A stretch of 11,652 nt of DNA from Desulfobacteraceae bacterium (GTDB lineage Bacteria > Desulfobacterota > Desulfobacteria > Desulfobacterales > ETH-SRB1): assembly GCA_030638305.1 (NCBI GenBank), contig DAOWEW010000170.1:1-11652 (forward strand), in the 5' to 3' direction. A program made the position numbers and the translations under genes. Position 1 is the first letter of the stretch, and each line of letters opens with the position of its first letter. The notes beneath the pieces are model-generated. The model made no database searches. It saw nothing but the letters and a program-made list of their open reading frames with translations, and had not been told where the DNA came from. Positions 5,480 to 11,652 of the stretch are shown here, piece by piece.

Positions 5480-5560
5480 TTAAGTTCTTGAACCGTTCTT
5501 CGTCCCACTCTTCATTTTCTTTCTCCCAATCCAGCCAAGCCCAATCAGTCCAAGCCCAAT
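5480..5560 (-). pseudogene. Decayed PEP-CTERM sorting tail (3' gene remnant)
   Basis: On the minus strand, between TAG (5561-5563) and TAA (5480-5482), the frame reads IGLGLIGLGWIGRKKMKSGT and on to the stop: a Gly/Leu/Ile hydrophobic segment followed by basic residues, like the end of a PEP-CTERM signal. The Pro-Glu-Pro part and the whole gene body are missing. The DNA is a 15-nt tandem repeat (GATTGGGCTTGGNNN, just over two copies), so low complexity is an alternative explanation. Its tail differs from those of the two intact PEP-CTERM genes, so it would derive from a third one. Confidence 0.4.
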
Positions 5561-5588
5561 CTAACCCTGAATCCCGATAGTATCTATC

Positions 5589-5709
5589 AGCTATGAGCTT
5601 TCACCTCTATTACAATAGTACAGAATTTAGCAAAGAGGAATTTTGGGTTGCTCTCTTTTCCCATAAGTGCTAATTTTAACTAAATCATAAGCTATAAGCT
5701 ATGAGCTTT
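5589..5709. repeat. AGCTATGAGCTTT direct repeats and ATAAGCT heptamers
   Basis: AGCTATGAGCTTT occurs at 5589-5601 and again at 5697-5709. The second lies in a run of three heptamers, ATAAGCT-ATAAGCT-ATGAGCT (5687-5707), 26 bp before the ATG at 5734. The rest of 5439-5733 carries no gene apart from the tail remnant. The heptamer run could bind a regulator of the downstream operon or be a dispersed repeat. Confidence 0.4.
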
Positions 5710-5733
5710 TAACCTAAACCGGATTTGTTGGAA

Positions 5734-6858
5734 ATGAAATATCTTTCGTTTAAAATACTTATTCTATGTATATTGCTGCCGTCTGTTTTATATGTTGTTT
5801 CAATACAACTTATAGAAAGTCATCTTCAGCACTGGTATTTATGCGAAATTGAAGAGATATACACAGGTGATACACTGCCCTTGTTTGATGGGACTATCCG
5901 CCTGAAAGATGCTGTTGGCAATAACATCGACCGTTATCTTCAAGACAGCGTGTTGATATCATGGGGTATTAAGGTTCGTGTGACTGTTGCCACAAAAGGC
6001 GGTACGCTGTTATATCCGGCAATTATTGATGAAAAATACTCTTTGTTTCCATTTGATTCCACACAAATTGCTGCTGATAATTACAATCTGTTAAATGAAG
6101 GACTTGTAGTTTCTGTAGATCTGAAAGTAGGGCACAACACCCTGTTTTCAAATTTAATACTTGCTTTCTATATCTTTGTGTCTGTATTTGTTTTATATAT
6201 TTACTACAGAGCAGTCGCAAAAATGGCTGAAAAAGACGATATGGAAAAAAAAGGCGAGATTGAAAGGCTTTTTAAACTGGAAAAAAATCATGCATTCAGC
6301 CTGTCGTCTCTTAACCATGAAAGGGAAACTCTTTTATCCGAATTGCAGATAAGAGAGAAAAATCTTGAGAATGCGAAAAAAAAAGCTGGTGAAAATGAAG
6401 AAGAGATGATTCAGGATATTGTTGTTCTTGAAGAAAAAATCGAAAAAAATCTTGGCCTTCAGGATAAACAGCAAAAACTTATTAATTCTCTGGAAGAAAA
6501 GATAAAGGATTATGAAAGAGAAAAAATAAAGGATTATGAAGCAGTGCAGCGACGATTCAGGGCGCTGTATAAAAATATTTCCATAAATAAAAAAGCTGTT
6601 AACGGCTTTCTTGATCTTACCGATGACTTGAAAATAAAAAGCGAAGAGCTAATTCACCAGCTCAACGAAAACCCGCAACTTGTGTCGATAAAAAGGAAGG
6701 TGTTTGGGAGAAAAAACATGGAAAAAATTCTGGAGGTCATCTTTGCATACAAGGGGCGCCTGTATTTTCGAAAACAGAAAAATAATAAAATAGAAATCCT
6801 TACAATAGGAACTAAAAATACTCAGACAAAAAATCTTGAATTTCTTTCCAGCGTATAA
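5734..6858 (+). CDS. Membrane-anchored coiled-coil protein with RelE/ParE-like C-terminal segment, 374 aa
   Basis: I do not recognise this as a named protein. It has a first membrane helix at about 7-24, then a ~110-residue extracytoplasmic region (27-137; VTVATKGGTLLYP at 83-95 recalls Cache-type sensor folds). A second membrane helix spans 139-158, and a Lys/Glu-rich coiled coil about 165-275. The C-terminal ~95 residues (about 279-372) run 'ISINKKAVNGFLDL...IHQLNENP', then 'KRKVFGRKN', then strands ILEVIFAYKGRLYFRK and KIEILTIGTK. That order and the GRLYF / IEILTIGTK pattern fit the beta-alpha-beta-beta-beta RelE superfamily. If so, a toxin-like or RNA-binding fold is tethered to the membrane. 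ATG 5734 is chosen with GGA at 5721-5723; a TTG at 5725 is possible. The next gene starts 12 nt after the stop, so they form an operon. Topology is clear; the RelE-like reading is an inference. Confidence 0.8.
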   Translation: MKYLSFKILILCILLPSVLYVVSIQLIESHLQHWYLCEIEEIYTGDTLPLFDGTIRLKDAVGNNIDRYLQDSVLISWGIKVRVTVATKGGTLLYPAIIDEKYSLFPFDSTQIAADNYNLLNEGLVVSVDLKVGHNTLFSNLILAFYIFVSVFVLYIYYRAVAKMAEKDDMEKKGEIERLFKLEKNHAFSLSSLNHERETLLSELQIREKNLENAKKKAGENEEEMIQDIVVLEEKIEKNLGLQDKQQKLINSLEEKIKDYEREKIKDYEAVQRRFRALYKNISINKKAVNGFLDLTDDLKIKSEELIHQLNENPQLVSIKRKVFGRKNMEKILEVIFAYKGRLYFRKQKNNKIEILTIGTKNTQTKNLEFLSSV

Positions 6859-6870
6859 AAGGAAATTGCA

Positions 6871-8313
6871 ATGTATTTTTCATATTACAATTTAACTGAA
6901 AAGCCTTTTCAGATCAATGCGGATCCAAAATTTCTCTGGTATGGAGAAAAGCACAAAGAAGCTCTTGCCATGTTAAAATACGGGATTCTGGACAACAGTG
7001 GATTTCTGTTTCTTTCAGGCGATATAGGAACCGGAAAAACCACTCTTATAAACAGCCTGACCGAGCAGCTCGGAGATCAAATAATTGTCGCAATTGTTCC
7101 TGATCCAGGTTTGGAAAATATCGACTTTTTCAATTTTATTGCAGATGCTTTTAATATTAACAACCGATTTAACAGCAAGGGCGAATTTCTTGTCTATTTT
7201 AGCCATTTTTTACACAAGGCACATCTGGATAATAAAAAAGTATTGCTTATTATTGATGAGTCACAAAGGCTGACCAGCGAAATCCTTGAAGAAATCCGGC
7301 TTTTGTCAAATATAGAAAAGCCTGATGCAAAACTGATTAATATTTTTTTTGTCGGTCAAAACGAATTTAAAGATATTTTGCTCAAGATGGAAAACAGGGC
7401 ATTAAAGCAAAGAATTACAATCAATTACCGACTTGATCCTTTGACGAAGAATGAAACGGAACAATATGTCCTGCACCGTTTAAAAGTTGCAGGATCACAA
7501 AAAAAAATTTTCACACCAAAAGCGATTCGTAAAATTTTTGCCTTTTCCGGAGGTTATCCACGTTTAATAAACATTATTTGTGATCATTGCCTGTTGACTG
7601 GATATGTTAAGGGGAAAAAAACAATATCAGGGGGTATTGTAAAAGAATGCGCCAAAGAGCTGAAAATAACGCTCCATACCGTAGAAAAAAAGGCAGTAAA
7701 ACATATAGAGACAACAGAAACAAAGCAAGAGGGCAGGCAAGAAAAACAAGGGAAAAATAAAAGAAAAATTGTCGGATATATCTGTTTGTTAGTTCTATTG
7801 TTGCTTATTGCCGGATATATTCGTTATTCCTATGGCACAAAAGAGATGCAGGTAAAGCCAGTACAGCAGGTAAAGCCAGTAAAACAGATAGTTAAAATTC
7901 AGAACAACTCTGTACAAAAACAACAGGAAACACAGCTTCCCATCCTTCCCGATCAGCTTCCCATCCTTCCCGATCAGAAGCTGATAATTCCTTTTGATTA
8001 TAATTCAACTGAACTTTCAGGCGATATATTTGAAAAACTTGACCTGTTCGCATCAGCCATGATCAGCAATCCTGACGCAGGGATCGTTGTCAAAGGATAT
8101 ACCGGCCAATTAGGCGATTTGCTATACAACGAAAAACTATCCGGGCTTAGAGCAAATGTTGTAAAAAATTATCTTGTAGCAAAAGGGGTTCGCCCGGATA
8201 AAATCAAAACGTTTGGAATGGGATCAGCGACGCAGATTGAAGCTGGCGACGACAGTGAGAAAGAGGGAATGCCGGAGCGCAGAGTCGAAATCGAATTTGA
8301 CACAAATAATTAG
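6871..8313 (+). CDS. ExeA/GspA-like AAA ATPase with membrane helix and C-terminal OmpA domain, 480 aa
   Basis: Residues 1-265 are an ExeA-type ATPase: the family N-terminal signature YYNLTEKPFQINADPKFLW, Walker A GDIGTGKTT (50-58, Lys56), Walker B VLLIIDE (124-130) with SQ sensor-like residues, and the Arg-containing ALKQRI and GGYPRLINIICDH blocks of the ExeA/pepcterm_ATPase group. A basic linker leads to one membrane helix (300-317). A Pro/Gln-rich periplasmic stalk (325-370) contains an exact 7-residue duplication. Residues about 370-477 are an OmpA-like peptidoglycan-binding domain, with the NEKLSGLRANVV helix (Arg427 conserved) and ERRVEIEF end. Known relatives (GspA/ExeA) use ATP and wall binding to help place secretion complexes; PEP-CTERM loci encode a related ATPase but without the OmpA domain. 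The start has AAGGA 8 nt upstream. It probably acts with the preceding membrane protein. Confidence 0.9.
   Translation: MYFSYYNLTEKPFQINADPKFLWYGEKHKEALAMLKYGILDNSGFLFLSGDIGTGKTTLINSLTEQLGDQIIVAIVPDPGLENIDFFNFIADAFNINNRFNSKGEFLVYFSHFLHKAHLDNKKVLLIIDESQRLTSEILEEIRLLSNIEKPDAKLINIFFVGQNEFKDILLKMENRALKQRITINYRLDPLTKNETEQYVLHRLKVAGSQKKIFTPKAIRKIFAFSGGYPRLINIICDHCLLTGYVKGKKTISGGIVKECAKELKITLHTVEKKAVKHIETTETKQEGRQEKQGKNKRKIVGYICLLVLLLLIAGYIRYSYGTKEMQVKPVQQVKPVKQIVKIQNNSVQKQQETQLPILPDQLPILPDQKLIIPFDYNSTELSGDIFEKLDLFASAMISNPDAGIVVKGYTGQLGDLLYNEKLSGLRANVVKNYLVAKGVRPDKIKTFGMGSATQIEAGDDSEKEGMPERRVEIEFDTNN
7933..7974 (+). repeat. Exact 21-bp tandem duplication in the periplasmic stalk
   Basis: Two identical 21-bp units encode QLPILPD twice (residues 356-362 and 363-369 of the ATPase), followed by the first codon of a third. 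A second near-repeat (caggtaaagccagta, twice) lies just upstream. In-frame units suggest slippage-driven change of stalk length. Confidence 0.85.
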
Positions 8314-8327
8314 GAACAAAATCTTCT

Positions 8328-8346
8328 CAATGCTTTTGGAGCATTG
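8328..8346 (+). terminator. Hairpin after the ATPase operon
   Basis: CAATGCT (8328-8334) pairs with AGCATTG (8340-8346), a perfect 7-bp stem with a 5-nt loop, 14 nt after the stop of the OmpA-ATPase. Only a broken T-rich stretch follows, so it is a weak terminator. It separates the operon from the converging higBA genes. Confidence 0.4.
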
Positions 8347-8395
8347 TACTCTTTAACTTCCCTAAGCAGGCTCAGGCTGCCCGTTTATATTGCGT

Positions 8396-8680
8396 TTAAG
8401 CGGCTATCTGATAAATATTCTCAAAATTAGTATAAGTTAACTGGCTTAGCTCCCAGTTGTTTTGAAGATTAAGCCAAAATTGAGGACTGCCTCCCAATGC
8501 CTTTGAGAGCTTTACAGCCACCTCGGCGCTTATACCTCGTTTGCCCCTACAGATCTCATTAATGGTTTTAGGTAATACACCAATATGCTTAGCGAGCGCA
8601 GTTTGAGTAAGTTCTATCTCTTCCAGCTCATCCTTCAAAACTTCCCCGGGGTGAACCGGTGTAATGTGCATTTTACTCAT
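8396..8680 (-). CDS. higA: HigA-type antitoxin (XRE-family HTH), 94 aa
   Basis: It begins MSKMHITPVHPGEVLKDELEE, the standard HigA opening. The helix-turn-helix covers about residues 22-62 (LTQTALAKHIGVLPKTINEICRGKRGISAEVAVKLSKALG) and is followed by the family-typical GGSPQFWLNLQNNWELS. By family it binds HigB and represses the operon. ATG 8680 is chosen because AGGAGG lies 7 nt upstream; a longer frame upstream lacks such a site and would overlap the toxin. It follows higB by 19 nt, the usual toxin-first order of higBA. Confidence 0.93.
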   Translation of the reverse strand: MSKMHITPVHPGEVLKDELEEIELTQTALAKHIGVLPKTINEICRGKRGISAEVAVKLSKALGGSPQFWLNLQNNWELSQLTYTNFENIYQIAA

Positions 8681-8699
8681 AAAAGTCCCTCCTCTTGAC

Positions 8700-8996
8700 T
8701 CAATGATAGTCAACAATCTCCACATTCATCACATGCTCTTTTTTCCAGCTAAAACAAATTCGATATTGATCATTAATGCGAATACTGTACTGGCCCTTTC
8801 GGTTTCCTTTCAACACCTCGAAACGATTTACACGAATTTCTCGTAAATCCTGAATTGAATTTGCAGCACCTAAGCGGGCAAGTTTTACTTGAGCCTTTTT
8901 GTGGAGATTTTTGGGTAGAATTCTCAACGCCTCTTTGGAGCTTCTGCCATAGTTAATAGCCTCTGTTCCTTTGGTTTTGAAACTTATTATCCCCAT
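8700..8996 (-). CDS. higB: HigB-type toxin (RelE superfamily mRNA interferase), 98 aa
   Basis: This matches the plasmid-maintenance killer/HigB family: RILPKNLHKKAQVKLARLGAANSIQDL in the helical half, then RFEVLKGNRKGQYSIRINDQYRICFSW and the C-terminal VEIVDYH, where the final Asp-Tyr-His is the family hallmark. By family it cleaves mRNA on the ribosome. Length is normal (about 92-98 aa). The start ATG is 8996; GAGGG lies 11 nt upstream and overlaps the stop codon of the carboxylase gene, which ends only 12 bp away. It may therefore be co-transcribed or translationally coupled with that gene; I see no separate strong promoter. Confidence 0.93.
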   Translation of the reverse strand: MGIISFKTKGTEAINYGRSSKEALRILPKNLHKKAQVKLARLGAANSIQDLREIRVNRFEVLKGNRKGQYSIRINDQYRICFSWKKEHVMNVEIVDYH

Positions 8997-9008
8997 TATT
9001 AATAGCCC

Positions 9009-11652
9009 TCAAATCATCTTCCTTCCGCAATTTGAACAGAATTTATCTCCTTTATTTATTCGGGCGCTGCAATTCTGACAGCGTTCACGGGGTGGTTCAA
9101 GCTCAATGAGAAGCTGTCCTTTTTTTACAGGAACCATTTTCTTGTCTGTTTTATAATCGGCAAATATTAGAACCCGTTTTACAACTCCGTTCACAGGTGA
9201 GGTAACTCCGGATTCAACTTTCATTAAAGAAAGATTCAATATCTCTTCACCGGCTTCAACGTTATCGCCAACTTTTTTGTGGACAAGCCAGAGATCGGCA
9301 TCAAATGGAGCGCTGATGTGATAGGGGTTATCTTCGACACCCATTTCAACTCCTCTTTTTTCAGCAGCTCCTTTTTCAACCTGAATTTCCTGTACAAAAA
9401 CTTCATGATCCAGCTTATATCGAGTTCGCCTGGTTCCATTCTTGCTTATATTTCCGATGCGCATTATTTCTATGGTATGGACTTTTCCATCAGAAGTTCT
9501 AAATTCGCGTTCAACCCCTGTTTCAAGACCCTCAAACCATATATCATCCGAAAGTACGTTTGGATCACTGAATTTCTCAAGATTTTTTATCAGTTTTAAA
9601 GCATCTCCGGGATGATTGAGATAATTAACCAGCTCATTTTCATTCGGTTCTCTTCCAATGTGAGCAGCAAGTTCTTTCTTTAATTCATCAATATCAACAG
9701 CCGGCAATGCATTAAGAGGGCTTTCCTCTGTTCTGCCGGCAATAGCTTCTTCATATTTATCTCCAAAAACTGATTGATAAACCCATAAAGGAGGCCACCC
9801 AAGAGGAAGTTTGCCGAATTTTCCAAGGAGAAGATTTTTTAGTGCATCATTTGCACTTATAAATATGATCTGTCGTTCTTCTTTTGTTTTTTCGTCAAGC
9901 GCATCTTCCGGAGTAGAAGTTACCTTTTTTAAAAGATCTATGATCCTTTGTACCTCCGTCATTCCGCCCCGTTCATAGGCTTTAATAACCATTAAATATC
10001 CGTTAGTCCAGGTTATCTGAGATCCTGGCGTAACGTCATGATACCTGATCAGTTTTCTGTAGAGTTCAAGAACTAACAGGATGCTTGGAAGCAGGAATGC
10101 ATAGCCTTGTTTCAGAGCGCTTTCCTGGCTGCTTGAAGTGGCGCCTCCAGGCAGTCCGTGACGTGTTACGTCGTGATCTACGCCAAGAAATGTCGGCCTG
10201 CAGTAATGATCATAAACAGGCATAATCTGTTTTAAAACAGATGCTGTTTCTCTGATTCTTTCTTTATCAAGACGGGTTTTTAAGCCGAGTTCACCTTCGA
10301 TATAAGCGAGAACCGGCATAACAGCAGTCTGGCCGTAAAATCTTACACCAGGGCCGTCTGCGACATCCAGAATTTTTACTCCTGCCTGAGCCGCAGCGCC
10401 AAGAGCAGGTACGGCAAGCCCGTCTGTGGCATGACGGTGATATTGAATAATGAGGTCAGGATATTTATCAAGTATCGAAGATACAAGACTTTTTATAAAC
10501 CTTGGCGGACATACACCAGCCATATCTTTAAGACAAAAAATTATTTTTTTGGATGCTTCATCCTTGTTGCATTCAAGAATACGGCCTGTCATTGATAGTA
10601 TATCGTCAAGTACGCCGATATAATGAGGTGCATCAAATCCTTGTGCCCAACTGAGACTTATAGCCGGTTCAAAAATACGATTTTCAGCTTTTAAAGCAAT
10701 TTCTGCAAATGGCGCCATGTTTTCGATATGGTTAAGAAAGTCAAAACAGCGTATTACATGGTAGTGCTTGTTTATCAATTCACCTGTACGTTGCATAATC
10801 TCACGGCATTGTGGAGCATAGCCAAGGATATTTGTTGAGCGAATTAATATAAGCTTCTGTGTATTTGGTGCAAAATTATTCCAGTCTTCAGCTTCTTCCC
10901 AGGGATCTGTCATGCATCCAAGCATTCCCACGTGATAGTGTGCGCCGCCACCGTTTTCAATTGATACATATCCACACCTGTCAATAAGCGGGCCTATCAA
11001 ACGGTCAGAAAAGAGCCTGAATCGATTTCCGGTTTCCGACTGGGTGATATCTCTCGGAGTAGTATTGCAAAACTCAACGTATTCCGAGTTTCGCAGAGTA
11101 TCAAGGACTTTGTCCCTGTGATCGTCCGGTTTAAAAGGCGGAGAATATGAACGGTCGTCAGCAGCTTTTTTTGAAACAGAAGAAACGTCAACAGCCATTG
11201 GCCCGACGATGGTATCTCCGAATTTCCGATATTTTCCAAAACCTATGTAAGGGTTATATCCTTTTGCTGTAATTTCAGCCATTAGATATGAAAGTCTTAT
11301 CTCTTCAGGTACAGCTTCCCTGTAAACCATGAGTTCAGGAGTGTTGTCGATAAATTTTGTATCAATTTCACCATCAATGAATCTAAAATCAGAAATAACT
11401 TTTTTGTGAAAAGGAATTGTTGTTTTTAAGCCATCAATAAAATATTCGGAAAGAGCGCGTTTCATAATTGCCAGAGTCTTTTCCCATGTTGCGCCATGTG
11501 TCATGAGGAGACTTCCAAGAGAGTCATAGGCTTTGGGGAATTCATATCCGCTGAAAATACATGAATCAAGCCTTACACCTTCGCCGCCGGGTGAGAGGTA
11601 TCTTGTGATTTCACCTGCATTGGGTTGAAAATTATCCTTGGGGTCCTCAAAA
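9009..11652 (-). CDS. Pyruvate-carboxylase-type biotin enzyme with C-terminal zinc ribbon (5'-partial)
   Basis: Open to the right edge, so at least the N-terminal biotin carboxylase ATP-grasp part is missing; ATG 11504 is internal. The visible order (numbered from that Met) starts upstream of it with the biotin carboxylase C-terminal domain (EDPKDNFQPNAGEITRYL, GVRLDS, on to about residue 50). A carboxyltransferase TIM-barrel domain covers about 140-410, with RDITQS (151-156), LIRSTN (221-225, Arg222), FDFLN, KDMAG (Lys326) and the metal pair YHRH (His356, His358). PGG occurs at 452-454. The biotinyl domain has the LMKVE site (Lys762) and SPVNGVV. Last comes a four-cysteine zinc ribbon (Cys809, 812, 823, 826). 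By family it makes an oxoacid from CO2 and a keto acid, feeding the TCA cycle. The usual SGGTSQP catalytic-Thr motif is replaced by GPGVRFYGQ, so the substrate may differ from pyruvate. The zinc ribbon is unusual. Confidence 0.88.
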   Translation of the reverse strand, partial: FEDPKDNFQPNAGEITRYLSPGGEGVRLDSCIFSGYEFPKAYDSLGSLLMTHGATWEKTLAIMKRALSEYFIDGLKTTIPFHKKVISDFRFIDGEIDTKFIDNTPELMVYREAVPEEIRLSYLMAEITAKGYNPYIGFGKYRKFGDTIVGPMAVDVSSVSKKAADDRSYSPPFKPDDHRDKVLDTLRNSEYVEFCNTTPRDITQSETGNRFRLFSDRLIGPLIDRCGYVSIENGGGAHYHVGMLGCMTDPWEEAEDWNNFAPNTQKLILIRSTNILGYAPQCREIMQRTGELINKHYHVIRCFDFLNHIENMAPFAEIALKAENRIFEPAISLSWAQGFDAPHYIGVLDDILSMTGRILECNKDEASKKIIFCLKDMAGVCPPRFIKSLVSSILDKYPDLIIQYHRHATDGLAVPALGAAAQAGVKILDVADGPGVRFYGQTAVMPVLAYIEGELGLKTRLDKERIRETASVLKQIMPVYDHYCRPTFLGVDHDVTRHGLPGGATSSSQESALKQGYAFLLPSILLVLELYRKLIRYHDVTPGSQITWTNGYLMVIKAYERGGMTEVQRIIDLLKKVTSTPEDALDEKTKEERQIIFISANDALKNLLLGKFGKLPLGWPPLWVYQSVFGDKYEEAIAGRTEESPLNALPAVDIDELKKELAAHIGREPNENELVNYLNHPGDALKLIKNLEKFSDPNVLSDDIWFEGLETGVEREFRTSDGKVHTIEIMRIGNISKNGTRRTRYKLDHEVFVQEIQVEKGAAEKRGVEMGVEDNPYHISAPFDADLWLVHKKVGDNVEAGEEILNLSLMKVESGVTSPVNGVVKRVLIFADYKTDKKMVPVKKGQLLIELEPPRERCQNCSARINKGDKFCSNCGRKMI

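Noticed and set aside
5426..5607. Alternative minus frame with DWAWTDWAWLDWEKENEEW
   Set aside because: It has no start codon after the preceding stop and owes its look to the 15-bp tandem repeat; the other frame has a recognisable sorting tail.

Overview
The window is AT-rich bacterial DNA, probably from a sulfate-reducer-like member of the Desulfobacterota. The evidence is PEP-CTERM (exosortase-sorted) proteins, an ExeA-type ATPase fused to an OmpA domain, a pyruvate-carboxylase-like enzyme and many short palindromic intergenic elements. The assignment rests on gene content only. No rRNA, tRNA or CRISPR array was seen.

Layout. Positions 2-1003 (+) hold the C-terminal part of a secreted subtilisin-type (S8) protease with two Ig-like domains. 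Positions 1026-1225 hold two palindromic elements. Positions 1226-4690 hold two PEP-CTERM genes on the minus strand (1286-2056 and 3573-4268). They are unlike each other in the body, but share near-identical DNA at the 3' end (sorting tail plus downstream stem) and a ~228-bp upstream repeat carrying a TATAAT-type promoter and a 60-nt stem-loop. A small MITE (2124-2212) sits in the leader of the first gene. A YefM-type antitoxin gene broken by one stop codon (3083-3403), with its TGTACA operator intact, lies between them. Positions 4778-5438 (+) encode a TumE/TumA-like toxin-antitoxin pair. A decayed PEP-CTERM tail lies at 5480-5560 (-). Positions 5734-8313 (+) form a two-gene operon: a membrane-anchored coiled-coil protein whose C-terminus looks RelE/ParE-like, and an ExeA-like AAA ATPase with a membrane segment and a periplasmic OmpA-type peptidoglycan-binding domain. 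Positions 8396-8996 (-) encode HigB/HigA. Positions 9009-11652 (-) encode the C-terminal ~880 residues of a divergent pyruvate-carboxylase-type enzyme that ends in a zinc ribbon; the rest lies outside the window.

How the parts relate. The PEP-CTERM proteins are envelope or matrix cargo for an exosortase not present here. The shared flanks suggest that the two genes are modular cassettes with one promoter type. Three toxin-antitoxin loci, one of them broken, together with the MITE and palindromes mark 1-9 kb as a recombining accessory region beside a metabolic gene. The most interesting candidate for an undescribed system is the 5734-8313 operon, where a sensor-like membrane protein with a possible RelE-fold tail is paired with a cell-wall-anchored ATPase.
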